A stretch of 64,000 nucleotides of DNA from Bacillota bacterium (GCA_017889625.1 JAGGAD010000016.1:1-64000); one strand, 5' to 3'. Positions 7,835 to 17,694 are shown, counted from the first letter of the stretch. Notes: generated from the letters alone by a model not told the origin. Numbers and translations are program-made.

Positions 7835-9514
7835 TTATGCTTTTTGAATCTTAGCCCATGAATCTCTAAGTCCAACCGTCCGATTAAATACTGGATGTCC
7901 AGCAGTCGAGTCCTGGTCAACAGTAAAATATCCCTGTCGAAGAAATTGGAAATTATCTCCTGACATCGTGTTTTTAAGGCTTGGCTCTACAAGACATTCC
8001 GATAAGGTTACTAATGAGGCCGGGTTTAGGTTAGCAGTATAATCTTCGCCATCTTCCGGGTTCTCACTGACAAACAGCTGATCATAGATCCTAACTTCTG
8101 CCTTGACCGCCTCCGCTGCCGATACCCAGTGCAGGGTCCCCTTAACTTTGCGAGCGCTTAACGCCTCGCCGCTTTTCGTGTCAGGATCGTATGTACACCG
8201 AACCTCAATAACTTCGCCGGTGGTTTCATCTTTAATTACTTGCTCACATTTTATAATATAAGCATATTTTAAACGTACTTCCTTGCCCGGCGACAGCCGG
8301 AAAAACTTTTTCGGAGGATCTTCCATGAAATCTTCTTGTTCAATATATACAACCTTGGAAAATGGAATCTTGCGCACACCCATTTGTTCATTTTCAGGGT
8401 TATTTTCCGCAGTTAGCTCTTCTATTTTACCTTCTGGATAGTTCTCAATTACTACTTTAAGCGGTCGCAAAACAGCCATCACCCGTTGAGCTTTCACGTT
8501 AAGATCTTCACGGATACAGTGCTCAAGCAGAGCATAGTCAACTACACTATTACTTTTAGCCACCCCAATGCGGTCACAGAAGTCCCTGATCGAATGTGGT
8601 GTAAAACCGCGACGCCGCAGCCCAGATATGGTCGGCATACGTGGATCATCCCAGCCATTGACATACCCCCCTTCTACTAGCGCCCGTAGTTTACGTTTGC
8701 TCATCATTGTATAAGCAAGGTTTAATCTGGCAAATTCAATTTGTTGTGGACGATTAGGATGATTTACTGCCGCTAGCAGCCAATCATAAAAAGGACGGTG
8801 AGCCTCAAATTCCAGCGTACAAACTGAATGGGTGATTCCCTCTATAGCATCCGACAACGGATGGGCAAAATCATACATTGGATAAACGCACCATTTATTT
8901 CCGGTACGATGATGAGTAGCCCGCAATATCCGGTAAATAACCGGGTCACGCATATTTAAATTCGGTGATGCCATATCAATTTTAGCCCTTAATACTTTGT
9001 CACCATCAGCAAATTCACCGTTTTTCATTTGCTCGAACAGCTTGAGATTTTCTTCAACCGAGCGATTACGATACGGGCTTTCTGTGCCAGGTTGGGTTAG
9101 TGAACCACGATAATCCTTCATTTCCTGCGCTGTCAAGTCACAAACGAAAGCATTTCCACTTTTAATAAGTTCTACAGCATACTGGTATAGTTCTTCGAAA
9201 TAATCCGAGGCATAAAATTTACGATTCTCCCAATCAAAGCCCAGCCATTTTACATCTTGCTGAATAGAATCGACATATTCGACTTCTTCTTTGCTCGGAT
9301 TGGTATCATCAAACCGCAAATTACATAGTCCACCATATTTTATTGCCGTCCCAAAGTTCAAACATATTGACTTAGCATGGCCAATATGCAAGTATCCATT
9401 AGGTTCCGGCGGAAACCGAGTATGCACTCTTTTTCCGTGCTTACCGGTCCGGTTGTCTTCATCAATTATATTATGAATAAAATTGGTAGTGGTATAGGTT
9501 TCATTTACCGCCAT
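7835..9514 (-). CDS. glnS: Glutaminyl-tRNA synthetase
   Basis: A 559-residue class I synthetase that charges tRNA-Gln directly. The HIGH motif is seen as [15 protein letters not shown] (about 34-48) and the KMSKS equivalent as MSKRKL (about 270). The C-terminal two-barrel anticodon-binding part is complete, ending at [14 protein letters not shown]. The ATG at 9514 follows an AGGGAGTAGG site; an in-frame extension to 9628 lacks one. Most Firmicutes lack GlnRS and use GatCAB instead, so this gene suggests an ancient acquisition shared by several Negativicutes. It is not in an obvious operon. Confidence 0.96.
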   Translation of the reverse strand: MAVNETYTTTNFIHNIIDEDNRTGKHGKRVHTRFPPEPNGYLHIGHAKSICLNFGTAIKYGGLCNLRFDDTNPSKEEVEYVDSIQQDVKWLGFDWENRKFYASDYFEELYQYAVELIKSGNAFVCDLTAQEMKDYRGSLTQPGTESPYRNRSVEENLKLFEQMKNGEFADGDKVLRAKIDMASPNLNMRDPVIYRILRATHHRTGNKWCVYPMYDFAHPLSDAIEGITHSVCTLEFEAHRPFYDWLLAAVNHPNRPQQIEFARLNLAYTMMSKRKLRALVEGGYVNGWDDPRMPTISGLRRRGFTPHSIRDFCDRIGVAKSNSVVDYALLEHCIREDLNVKAQRVMAVLRPLKVVIENYPEGKIEELTAENNPENEQMGVRKIPFSKVVYIEQEDFMEDPPKKFFRLSPGKEVRLKYAYIIKCEQVIKDETTGEVIEVRCTYDPDTKSGEALSARKVKGTLHWVSAAEAVKAEVRIYDQLFVSENPEDGEDYTANLNPASLVTLSECLVEPSLKNTMSGDNFQFLRQGYFTVDQDSTAGHPVFNRTVGLRDSWAKIQKA

Positions 9515-9670
9515 CTTCCTACTCCCTCTGCTTTTGTTTCCAATATTGTAACATATCAAGTTTAATATTCCAAATTTATTTACAATAATAGGTATCATGA
9601 TTGCTTTAGATAATAAAACTAAAATCATGGTCTTATCAGCAACTACTAGTAAATCCCCCGATTTATTTTA

Positions 9671-10771
9671 TTAACTGCTTGGTTTATGACGCGCTAATTT
9701 GCTATAGTCGATTTCATTTTGTCTATTTCTACGATCAATTCCGGTAAGCTGATATACCGCCAAAATAACGCGCTCCGGTAATATTTTTTTCATGCATTCA
9801 GCATTTCCTTTAGGGCAGTTGTATTTATGACAAAATAAGCAATCGCTTTCAGACTGAAGCGTGCTAAATTTGCCTTGACGCGGCCCATAAACCAAAGGAT
9901 TAGTTGGCCCAAAGAGTGCCACAACCGGCGTTTCAAGGGCACTAGCAATGTGTAGCGGGCCGGTATCACCAGTTATAACTACCGCTGCCTGATTAATAAT
10001 TGCGGCTAACTCTAACAGGCTTGTCCGTCCAATAGTGTTTAGCATGGGAACACCAGCCTTAGCTATAATAGCCTCACCACACTTTACATCAGCCAAGCCG
10101 CCCCCCAACACCAGCTTAAAGTCTTGTTCCAGGGCCTTAGCTACTACTGCAAAGTATTCTGGTGGCCAATTTTTAGCTGGCCAAGTTGTACCAGGTATTA
10201 ACACTGCAAACCGCTGATCAGGCTTAATTGTACCCGCTCGCAAAATATCATTTGCTACACTTTTCACGGTTAGCGGTAAGGTAACCGTCATTTTATAATT
10301 AAATTTTTTAATGTCAAGCGCTTGAAGCACTCCCAGATATTTGTCAATCACATGCCGTCCAAGCGGTCGAGCCGTCTCGGTCATAAATACATAATTTAAT
10401 TCTCGGGCCTCTTTTAGCCCAATACGCCGCCTGGTTTTTGCCTGAAGGGCAATCAACCCTGTTAAAAAAAGGCCATGAATATCTAACACTGCATCAAAGT
10501 ACTTTTCTGCTAGTTTATTTTTAAGTTCCCGCCACATCTTTATTGCACTTGCTATTTCCCACGACTTTAGATACGCCTCAAAACGTTCTCTTGACCATAC
10601 CCAACATTCATCAATGTCTGGATTATACCTTATCACATCGGCGGAAACCGAGCTTACCAACCAAGTAATTTTGCAATCGGGCCATACCATTTTTAGGGTT
10701 TTGGCGACCGGAGTACAATGAATGACATCACCAATAGAACTAAGTCTGATGATTAGTATTTCTTTTCCCAC
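9671..10771 (-). CDS. Glycosyltransferase family 9 (ADP-heptose:LPS heptosyltransferase type)
   Basis: About 366 residues with the GT9 two-domain layout. The N-terminal motif is ILIIRLSSIGDVIHCTPV (about 4-21); the C-terminal donor-binding part shows VLIPGTTWPAKNWP, ITGDTGPLHIASAL and ALFGPTNPLVYGP. These enzymes add heptose to lipopolysaccharide core, so the gene points to an outer membrane. A cluster of cysteines near residues 310-330 (CLFCHKYNCPKGNAEC) is common in this subgroup and may bind metal. The GTG at 10771 is preferred over TTG at 10777 by spacing from AAGG. Which core sugar it adds is unknown. Confidence 0.88.
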   Translation of the reverse strand: MGKEILIIRLSSIGDVIHCTPVAKTLKMVWPDCKITWLVSSVSADVIRYNPDIDECWVWSRERFEAYLKSWEIASAIKMWRELKNKLAEKYFDAVLDIHGLFLTGLIALQAKTRRRIGLKEARELNYVFMTETARPLGRHVIDKYLGVLQALDIKKFNYKMTVTLPLTVKSVANDILRAGTIKPDQRFAVLIPGTTWPAKNWPPEYFAVVAKALEQDFKLVLGGGLADVKCGEAIIAKAGVPMLNTIGRTSLLELAAIINQAAVVITGDTGPLHIASALETPVVALFGPTNPLVYGPRQGKFSTLQSESDCLFCHKYNCPKGNAECMKKILPERVILAVYQLTGIDRRNRQNEIDYSKLARHKPSS

Positions 10772-10875
10772 ACCCAACCAGCCTTCCTAAGTTGCTATCC
10801 TTGGTTGCTTTTTATTATGACAGACTCTCTTAGTCTATGTTTCATAGATATCATTTATTCCCCCAGTTTAAATAG

Positions 10876-10926
10876 GAATTTTCTTGAGGGCTTATAAATA
10901 GAATTTATAAGCCCTCAAGAAAATTC
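10876..10926. repeat. Perfect 24-base inverted repeat between tatD and the GT9 gene
   Basis: Arms 10876-10899 and 10903-10926 are exact inverted copies with a three-base spacer. It lies just beyond the tatD terminator. It has no T run and no coding capacity. It may be a second hairpin terminator or a remnant of a small dispersed repeat. Confidence 0.6.
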
Positions 10927-10932
10927 AAAACT

Positions 10933-10966
10933 AAAAAAGGCTGCCAGAAACCCGGCAACCTTTTTT
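10933..10966 (-). terminator. Terminator after tatD
   Basis: On the minus strand AAAAAAGGTTGCCGGG is followed by its near-complement ending in CCTTTTTT, giving a GC stem with a terminal T run directly after the tatD stop codon. Confidence 0.88.
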
Positions 10967-11731
10967 CTAACTGATATTAAATAATTTTTTTACATTATTA
11001 GTGGTAGCTTCCGCCAAGGTAGCTAAGTCGATTCCCCTCAGTCTAGCTACTTCTTCGGCCACCAATCGCACATGGGCAGGTTCGTTGCGCTTGCCGCGAT
11101 GCGGCCGAGGTGTAAGGTATGGCGAATCCGTTTCTACCAACAAACGTTCTAATGGCACCACACCGGCAACTTCTTTCACTTTCTGCGCATTATTAAACGT
11201 AACTGTACCCGCTATGGAAATATAAAAGCCCATTTTTATTACTTCCATGGCCATTTCCACACTGCCTGAAAAACAGTGAAATACGCCGGTTAAGCCTTGT
11301 CCTTCTTTTTTAACTATTGTCATCAAATCGCCATGGGCTTCCCGATCATGAATGATAATGGGTTTTACTAGCTTTCGTGCTAAATCTAGCTGACGAATAA
11401 ACACCATCTGCTGAACATCCCGGGGTGAGTCATCATAATGGTAGTCCAGACCTATTTCACCAATGGCAACAACCTTAGGGTTTTCCGTCCATTTAGCAAG
11501 TTTGTCATAGTCTGATTCCCTCGCATCACTGGCATCATGGGGGTGAATCCCCACTGCCGCATATATAGACTGATATTTTCCGGCTAATTCGACCGATCTA
11601 GCTGAGGAAAGCATATCTGAACCTACATTAATAAATCCCGTTACCCCGTTAGCTGCTGCCCTGGCAATTACCTCTGCCTGCTCATCATCAAACTTAGGAT
11701 CATCAACATGAGCATGTGAATCAAAAAGCAT
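10967..11731 (-). CDS. tatD: TatD-family metal-dependent deoxyribonuclease
   Basis: A 254-residue TIM-barrel hydrolase. Metal-binding motifs are in order: FDSHAHVDD (residues 3-11), GEIGLDYH (about 91-98), IIIHDREAHGD (about 125-135), FHCFSGS (about 151-157) and VETDSPYLTP (about 200-209). TatD proteins degrade DNA 3' ends and are linked to repair and DNA turnover. The ATG at 11731 has AGGAGG nine bases upstream. It follows metG with a 22-base gap, the same pair as metS-yabD of Bacillus, so the two are probably co-transcribed. Confidence 0.94.
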   Translation of the reverse strand: MLFDSHAHVDDPKFDDEQAEVIARAAANGVTGFINVGSDMLSSARSVELAGKYQSIYAAVGIHPHDASDARESDYDKLAKWTENPKVVAIGEIGLDYHYDDSPRDVQQMVFIRQLDLARKLVKPIIIHDREAHGDLMTIVKKEGQGLTGVFHCFSGSVEMAMEVIKMGFYISIAGTVTFNNAQKVKEVAGVVPLERLLVETDSPYLTPRPHRGKRNEPAHVRLVAEEVARLRGIDLATLAEATTNNVKKLFNIS

Positions 11732-11753
11732 CAAACCTGTCCTCCTATGAACC

Positions 11754-13667
11754 CTACTTTACTTTACTGCCGCTAGGCATACCTTCAGCGGTAACTACTT
11801 TTAGAAGGTCCCCGGATGAAGCTGCCAGCACCATCCCCCGCGATTCAATCCCACGGATTTTGGCGGGTTTCAGATTAACGATCATAACTACATCTTTACC
11901 AACTAATTCGTCCGGGAGATAATGTTTGGCAATGCCAGAAACAATTGTCCGCTGCTCACTACCCAAATCGACGGTTAGTTTTAGTAACTTATCAGCTTTC
12001 TCAACCTTTTCTGCTGCCAACACCCGGACAACGCGTAGATCTAGTTTTGCAAAGTCTTCAATGGTTACTTCAGGAGTTTCGGGTACAACTACCTTGGGTT
12101 CAGGTTTTACTTCAAGAACCGGCACTTGTTCTTTTTCCTCAATGCGCGGGAAAATTGGTTCTGGAGTAGCCACCTTGGTTTCCACCGGTAAAAGTCCCCA
12201 ATGTTGAGCATCACTTAGCTTAATGGTCTTAGTATTATAGCTTAATCCTAGTTGCTGCCAAATACGCGGCGAAGTATTCGGCATAAATGGCGAAATCAAA
12301 ATTGCCACAATCCTCAATACTTCCGCTAAATTATATAGAACCGTATTAAGCCGTTCTTTTTTGGCTGCATCTTTTGCCAGTGCCCAAGGACCCGTCTCAT
12401 CAATATATTTGTTGGCGCGACTAATCAATGCCCAGATTGATTTAATCGTGCTATTAAGATCAAAATTATCCATGAGTCGTTCGTAATCCGTAGCCGTAGC
12501 CTTAACCAACTTTATCAGTTCCTCATCTATCGGCTCAGTAGCGCTAGAAGCTGTAATTACCCCACCGCAAAAGCGATTAATCATATTTATTGTGCGGTGC
12601 AACAAATTGCCCAAATCATTGGCCAAATCAGCATTTATACGCTGAATCAGGGCATCTCTGGAAAAGTTGCCGTCATTGCCCAAAGTTATTTCTCTGAGCA
12701 AAAAGTAACGAATCGCATCAGCGCCAAATTCATCAATCAATGCTATTGGGTCAATGACATTGCCTTTGGATTTGGACATTTTGTCACCTTCGACCACTAG
12801 CCAGCCATGCCCATAAACCATTTTAGGAATTTCCAAGCCTAACGCCATCAAAATAACCGGCCAGATAATGCTATGAAAGCGAACGATTTCTTTGCCCACA
12901 AGATGAACGTCGGCCGGCCAGTATTTGTCAAATTTATTTTTGTTATCCAAGTACCCAGCGGCAGTAATATAGTTAACCAAGGCATCAAACCACACGTATA
13001 CTACATGTTTAGTGTCAAACGGCACTGGTATACCCCAATCAAAGGTCGTACGGGAAACACAAAGATCCTCTAGACCACCTTTGATAAAGTTGATCATTTC
13101 GTTGCGACGGGAAACCGGTTGAATAAAATCTGGATTTTCTTCAATATATGCCAACAGCTTGTCCTGGTATTTGGACATACGAAAAAAGTAGCTTTCCTCT
13201 TGAACCGTTTCTACCGCTCGCCCACAGTCAGGACATTTACCATCTACTAACTGACGTTCCAGCCAGAAGGTCTCACAGGGAGTACAATACAAACCTTCAT
13301 AGGCAGATTTATAAATGTCACCCTGGTCATAGATTTTTTGGAAAATTGTCTGTACAACTTCACGGTGACGTTGATCCGTTGTGCGAATAAAGTCATCATT
13401 GCTTATCGACAACTTTTCCCATAAATTTTTAAAAGAAGCAACAATTTTATCAACATATTCCTTTGGTGATATCCCTAGCTCAACAGCTTTGCGCTGAATT
13501 TTTTGGCCATGCTCATCCGATCCCGTCAAAAAGAAGACGTCATTTCCAGCCAACCTTTTGTAGCGAGCAATGGTGTCTGCCAACGACGTACAGTAGGCAT
13601 GTCCAATATGTAGTTTATCACTAGGATAGTAAATTGGAGTAGTAATGTAAAATGGTTTATTAGCCAT
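11754..13667 (-). CDS. metG: Methionyl-tRNA synthetase with C-terminal tRNA-binding domain
   Basis: A 637-residue class I synthetase. HIGH is seen in PSDKLHIGHAYC (about 15-26), the zinc knuckle in CTPCETFWLERQLVDGKCPD, and KMSKS in GDKMSKSKGNVID (about 296-308). A linker rich in Pro, Glu and Val leads to a C-terminal EMAP-II-like tRNA-binding domain (FAKLDLRVVRVL to the end). The start at 13667 follows GAGGAGG. It heads a unit with tatD. No T-box or other leader is evident in front of it. Confidence 0.97.
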   Translation of the reverse strand: MANKPFYITTPIYYPSDKLHIGHAYCTSLADTIARYKRLAGNDVFFLTGSDEHGQKIQRKAVELGISPKEYVDKIVASFKNLWEKLSISNDDFIRTTDQRHREVVQTIFQKIYDQGDIYKSAYEGLYCTPCETFWLERQLVDGKCPDCGRAVETVQEESYFFRMSKYQDKLLAYIEENPDFIQPVSRRNEMINFIKGGLEDLCVSRTTFDWGIPVPFDTKHVVYVWFDALVNYITAAGYLDNKNKFDKYWPADVHLVGKEIVRFHSIIWPVILMALGLEIPKMVYGHGWLVVEGDKMSKSKGNVIDPIALIDEFGADAIRYFLLREITLGNDGNFSRDALIQRINADLANDLGNLLHRTINMINRFCGGVITASSATEPIDEELIKLVKATATDYERLMDNFDLNSTIKSIWALISRANKYIDETGPWALAKDAAKKERLNTVLYNLAEVLRIVAILISPFMPNTSPRIWQQLGLSYNTKTIKLSDAQHWGLLPVETKVATPEPIFPRIEEKEQVPVLEVKPEPKVVVPETPEVTIEDFAKLDLRVVRVLAAEKVEKADKLLKLTVDLGSEQRTIVSGIAKHYLPDELVGKDVVMIVNLKPAKIRGIESRGMVLAASSGDLLKVVTAEGMPSGSKVK

Positions 13668-13851
13668 ATTGTCCTCCTCGATATTTTTCCACAATTATAT
13701 TTAACTATTTTATCATTGTCAACATATACCACTTATTGTATAAAATTATCTTCCACCGCTAGATTATATTAAAATTTAGCGTATGGCATTAGCTTAAACC
13801 TAAAAACAATTATCCTCGGCAGATGAAACATATAATATAAAAAAATTGACG

Positions 13852-13880
13852 TTGACAACCCTTGTAATATTTGGTAGTAT
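13852..13880 (+). promoter_or_regulatory. Sigma-A promoter of abrB
   Basis: TTGACA at 13852-13857 and TAGTAT at 13875-13880 are separated by 17 bases, 48 bases before the start codon. Confidence 0.8.
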
Positions 13881-13928
13881 TTAGGTAGACATTTTTTGTC
13901 GAACATTGTTGAATAGGAGTTGTTTAAT

Positions 13929-14177
13929 TTGAAATCGACCGGCATCGTACGAAAAGTAGATGAATTAGGTAGAGTCGTTATTCCAATCGAGTTGCGTCGC
14001 ACCCTCGATATTGAAGAAAAAGACGCTCTAGAAATTTATGTAGACAGCGACCGGATTATTCTTCGCAAATATGAACCTGCTTGTGTATTCTGTGGTAATG
14101 CTGCAGATGTTACTAATTTCAAGGGCAAGAACGTATGTAAAGATTGTCTCAATACGATGGGACAACAAGCTGTTTAA
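13929..14177 (+). CDS. abrB: AbrB-family transition-state regulator
   Basis: An 82-residue DNA-binding protein. The first 50 residues match the AbrB swapped-hairpin domain closely (STGIVRKVDELGRVVIPIEL, then EEKDALEIYVD). The C-terminal part has a four-cysteine pattern (CVFCGNAADVTNFKGKNVCKDC) that could bind zinc and is absent from Bacillus AbrB. I choose the TTG at 13929, nine bases after AGGAG, because the family begins with MKSTGIVRK; an in-frame TTG at 13920 abuts the ribosome site. It is read opposite to metG and rsmI, as in Bacillus, where AbrB represses stationary-phase genes. Confidence 0.93.
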   Translation: MKSTGIVRKVDELGRVVIPIELRRTLDIEEKDALEIYVDSDRIILRKYEPACVFCGNAADVTNFKGKNVCKDCLNTMGQQAV

Positions 14178-14204
14178 AAAGAGGGGCATTAGCCTCTTTT
14201 TTTT
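14176..14204 (+). terminator. Terminator after abrB
   Basis: AAAAAGAGG and CCTCTTTTT pair around an eight-base loop at the abrB stop, followed by more T. Confidence 0.9.
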
Positions 14205-14268
14205 GTCCCATAAACTTGCAACCTTAGCTGACTAACTAAACCGACTCTATCCTTCATCGTATTTTATG

Positions 14269-15123
14269 CTAGTCCTCTTCTGCGGCCATATTTAAAACAG
14301 CCTGATACACTTCTCGTTTCGGCAAATTAAATTGAACGGCCACCATCCGAATGGCCTCTTTTTTGGTTATCCCCTTGTCGACTAAGCTGAATACTTGACC
14401 AATTATATCTACTGGCATTTCAGGATCTGCTTCTGCCGCGGTCTCGGCTGCCGCTACAATTAAGGCAAATTCGCCACGCGGCACTTTTTCTTTAAAATGG
14501 GCACTTAACGTACTGATAGTGCCTCGAATAAACTCCTCAAATTTTTTGGTCAACTCGCGGCCAGCAACCACCTGACGCTCGCTACCAAAAGCAACCGCCA
14601 TTTCGTCTAAAATAGAACCAATACGGTACGGAGACTCGTAAAATATCAAAGTATATGGAACTGTTGCCAAAGCGCCCAGTAACTCGCGACGCTTTTTTGT
14701 CGTCTTTGGTAAAAAGCCAACGAACAAGAATCTCCCCGTATCCAACCCAGACGAAACGAGAGCTGATAATCCTGCCGATGCTCCTGGAATTGGCGATACG
14801 GTAATACCAGCCTCAATTGCCAATTTAACCAAATCTGCCCCAGGGTCAGATATACCTGGCATTCCGGCATCACTCACCACCGCAATATCTTCACCGCCCT
14901 TTAACCGTTCAATAAGTTCTACCCCACGCTCAGTTTTGTTATGTTCATGGTAGCTTATTAACGGCGTATGGACTTCATAATGGCTAAGTAGCTTCCTTGT
15001 ATGTCGAGTATCCTCAGCTGCGACTACAGCTACCTCGCGCAGTATCCTAACAGCCCTAAAGGTAATATCCTCCAAATTGCCAATGGGAGTAGCACATAAA
15101 TATAGTGTTCCGGTATTAATCAT
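14269..15123 (-). CDS. rsmI: 16S rRNA (cytidine-1402-2'-O)-methyltransferase RsmI
   Basis: A 284-residue enzyme of the tetrapyrrole-methylase fold. Motifs include LYLCATPIGNLEDIT (about 5-19), AEDTRHTRKLLSHY, VSDAGMPGISDPG and PIPGASAGLSALV. It 2'-O-methylates C1402 in the ribosomal P site. The ATG at 15123 overlaps the end of trmN6 (ATGATTAA), indicating translational coupling. The C-terminal helical extension with a KKEAIR segment is typical of Firmicute RsmI. It is the last gene of the block that starts with the decarboxylase at 20.2 kb. Confidence 0.95.
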   Translation of the reverse strand: MINTGTLYLCATPIGNLEDITFRAVRILREVAVVAAEDTRHTRKLLSHYEVHTPLISYHEHNKTERGVELIERLKGGEDIAVVSDAGMPGISDPGADLVKLAIEAGITVSPIPGASAGLSALVSSGLDTGRFLFVGFLPKTTKKRRELLGALATVPYTLIFYESPYRIGSILDEMAVAFGSERQVVAGRELTKKFEEFIRGTISTLSAHFKEKVPRGEFALIVAAAETAAEADPEMPVDIIGQVFSLVDKGITKKEAIRMVAVQFNLPKREVYQAVLNMAAEED

Positions 15124-15886
15124 CACCGCTGTTTTTCCCACCTTGCGACGTATTCTGGTAGTAATCCGTTATTTCTTTGGTATATTTGCCATCAGACCCG
15201 TAAACAAAAAGCGGCGGCAATACGTCAAGGCCAGGTCTGGCCCCACGCACCCCTTCCACAAGTAAAAATTTAGGTTTCTTATGGATTGATGAATAAACTA
15301 ACCGTAACCGTTTAGGCTCTAAATCATAATTCATCATCATCTTTAGTACTTCTGCCATTCGCTCCGGCAGATGCACGATGGCCACTCGTCCTCTGAATTT
15401 AACCAGATAACTAGCGGCCGCAATAAAATGTTCTAAACTACCGGTCAGTTCATGTTTAGCGTTAGCAACATCATTATTCGTACTAATAAACCCGCCCCCC
15501 GATATACGATAAGGGGGATTTGTAACAACCAATTCCATCTGACCCGCATTGAATATAGTCTTGCTTTCCCGCACATCGGCATTGACAATTTTTAACCGAT
15601 CATGAAGCCCATTAAGTTTTATTGACCGTTCTGCCATTTCGGCCATGTAAGCGCTCAACTCCACACCGGTTACCTGACCTGCGCCTCGCGCCGCAAGCAG
15701 TAATCCCAGCACGCCAGTGCCTGCGCCTAAATCTGCCGCTATCGCACCAGGACGTACGGTAGCAAAATGAGCTAAGAGCACCGAATCTAAGGAAAAACAA
15801 AATTGCTGTTCATTCTGAATTATTTTCAAGCCACCAATTAACAAGTCATCCAAACGTTCGCCCGAACGCAAAAAATTACTGTCCAT
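15116..15886 (-). CDS. trmN6: tRNA1(Val) (adenine-37-N6)-methyltransferase (YabB/TrmN6)
   Basis: A 256-residue SAM-dependent methyltransferase. The N-terminus has GERLDDLLIGGLKIIQ; the SAM site is ADLGAGTGVLGLLL (about 51-64) and the catalytic N6-adenine motif is NPPY (about 124-127). It matches YabB of Bacillus, encoded at the same place between ricT and rsmI. It overlaps ricT by eleven bases and rsmI by eight, so the genes are probably co-translated. Target position is by family, not tested here. Confidence 0.9.
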   Translation of the reverse strand: MDSNFLRSGERLDDLLIGGLKIIQNEQQFCFSLDSVLLAHFATVRPGAIAADLGAGTGVLGLLLAARGAGQVTGVELSAYMAEMAERSIKLNGLHDRLKIVNADVRESKTIFNAGQMELVVTNPPYRISGGGFISTNNDVANAKHELTGSLEHFIAAASYLVKFRGRVAIVHLPERMAEVLKMMMNYDLEPKRLRLVYSSIHKKPKFLLVEGVRGARPGLDVLPPLFVYGSDGKYTKEITDYYQNTSQGGKNSGDD

Positions 15887-16694
15887 TACCGTCTTTTTCC
15901 ACTAATTCTTCCCATGGAATATCCACGGTCCTGCCCTCGGCTAGTTTAATCGTTGCCGTCTTTTTCGCCTGGTTTACGGCGACAAGCTTTCCCTCGCCCT
16001 CTGTTGTCACGACTTCACGGCCAATATTTGGTACAGAGACTTTCTTACAACACGAACCGTAGCAATCATTTTCATATTTTAAACAGCACATTAGCCGTCC
16101 ACAAATGCCGGATATCTTCGTTGGATTAAGCGACAGATTTTGTTCCTTGGCCATCCGAATCGAAACAGGCTCAAAATCCCCTAAAAAAGTGGAACAGCAA
16201 AGTGATCTACCGCAACACCCAATGCCCCCCACCATTTTCGCTTCATCCCTCACCCCAATTTGCCTTAATTCGATTCTGGTACGAAATACTGCTGCTAAAT
16301 CTTTGACCAATTCACGAAAATCGATGCGTCCTTCTGCCGTAAAATAAAAAATGATTTTGTTAACATCGAAAGTATACTCAACGTCTACCAAATTCATTGG
16401 CAAACCATGGGTCTGAATCTTTTGCTCACACAACTTGAATGCTTCTTTTTCTTTGGCCTGATTATCTTTTACTTTTTCCTGATCGACAAGCGTTGCCTTG
16501 CGATGAACGGGTTTCAACGGAGCAACAATATCCGCTTCTTCTACCTCTCTTGGACCTATAACAACTTCACCATATTCCAAACCTCTGGCAGTTTCTACAA
16601 TAACGTGTTCCCCCGATATTAACGTCAACACCCCGGGATCAAAGTAATATATTTTACCGGCCTTCTTAAACCGTATTCCAACAACTGTAAACAT
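15876..16694 (-). CDS. ricT: RicT (YaaT), PSP1-domain Fe-S protein
   Basis: A 272-residue protein with the PSP1 C-terminal domain. The cysteine pattern of the Ric complex is intact: CCGRSLCC (about 159-166), then CGRLMCC (about 197-203) and CYGSCC. In Bacillus RicA, RicF and RicT form a [4Fe-4S]-containing complex that aids RNase Y processing, and RicT also supports phosphorelay and competence. The gene keeps its Bacillus place after holB, three bases from it. RicA and RicF are not in the window. YabA, normally next, is absent. Confidence 0.93.
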   Translation of the reverse strand: MFTVVGIRFKKAGKIYYFDPGVLTLISGEHVIVETARGLEYGEVVIGPREVEEADIVAPLKPVHRKATLVDQEKVKDNQAKEKEAFKLCEQKIQTHGLPMNLVDVEYTFDVNKIIFYFTAEGRIDFRELVKDLAAVFRTRIELRQIGVRDEAKMVGGIGCCGRSLCCSTFLGDFEPVSIRMAKEQNLSLNPTKISGICGRLMCCLKYENDCYGSCCKKVSVPNIGREVVTTEGEGKLVAVNQAKKTATIKLAEGRTVDIPWEELVEKDGNGQ

Positions 16695-16697
16695 CTA

Positions 16698-17690
16698 CTA
16701 TCCCTCCCCCACCGCATCAAATAATTTTATCATCAACGCCTCAAAAGTTAACCGGTAATTAGCATTCGCCTCAAGCGCCCTGCCAGCTTCTTTGACACTA
16801 TTCAAAGCTTGCCGCAAACTTACTTCCGTCCAAATTTTAGCTGCGTCTTCAAGTTTATCCACTAAATCCAGGTTAAAAACAAGATCATGCTGTCCAATTT
16901 TAATCATGATAATATCTCTGAATATAACGCCGATATAATTAAACACACTATTCAATTCACCCGGCTCTAATTTATCTAGCGAAGCCGCCGTTTTCCAAAT
17001 CAAACTCATATCTTTATCTTGCGCAGCTGCCACCAATTCAACCGCCCGATTACGCTTGGCCAACCCTTCTGGTGCCGCCAACTCTAGAGCATTACCAATA
17101 CTACCGCCTGACAATCTAGCCAACACCGCTGCCAGTTCAGGCCTCACCCCCTGCTTGACCAACAATTCGGTCAAAGGCCTAAAGGCCAATGGATGAAACG
17201 CGAATACCCGGCACCGCGATAATACTGTTGGCAAAAGTGAATGCTTGGAAACTGCGATCATAATAAAAATCACGTTTTCCGGCGGCTCTTCAAGAATTTT
17301 CAGGAGACTATTAGCCGCCTGAGTCGTCAACCCATCAACAGCTTCCAATATAAAAACTCTCAGCCCACCATGATAAGGCACTAGCGATGCTTCGTGCTTA
17401 AGTGCACGAATTTGATCAATTTTTATACTGCTCTTGTCACTTGCTAAAATAACTAGATCAGGATGCGCATCCTGAAAAACTTTTTGACAAGCAGGACACT
17501 GACCACATGGCGCGCCGTCAATGCCTGTTCCTTCACAGAGCAATGCCGCGGCAAACAAGCGAGCAGTCAACATTTTCCCCACTCCGTTAGGTCCAGTAAA
17601 TAACATCGCATGTGGCACTCTCTGGGTGGTCAATAAATTTTTAAGAGTTTTTAATACATCAGTTTGACCAGCAATACTATCCCAGTTCAT
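16698..17690 (-). CDS. holB: DNA polymerase III delta' subunit
   Basis: A 330-residue clamp-loader AAA+ protein. It shows a P-loop FTGPNGVGKM (about 30-39), a zinc module with four cysteines (CEGTGIDGAPCGQCPACQK, about 51-69) and the LLKILEEPPENV motif (about 122-133). The ATG at 17690 lies four bases after the yaaR stop with GGGTGA as ribosome site. It loads the sliding clamp with DnaX and HolA. The position between yaaR and ricT equals that in Bacillus. Confidence 0.94.
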   Translation of the reverse strand: MNWDSIAGQTDVLKTLKNLLTTQRVPHAMLFTGPNGVGKMLTARLFAAALLCEGTGIDGAPCGQCPACQKVFQDAHPDLVILASDKSSIKIDQIRALKHEASLVPYHGGLRVFILEAVDGLTTQAANSLLKILEEPPENVIFIMIAVSKHSLLPTVLSRCRVFAFHPLAFRPLTELLVKQGVRPELAAVLARLSGGSIGNALELAAPEGLAKRNRAVELVAAAQDKDMSLIWKTAASLDKLEPGELNSVFNYIGVIFRDIIMIKIGQHDLVFNLDLVDKLEDAAKIWTEVSLRQALNSVKEAGRALEANANYRLTFEALMIKLFDAVGEG

Positions 17691-17694
17691 AACA

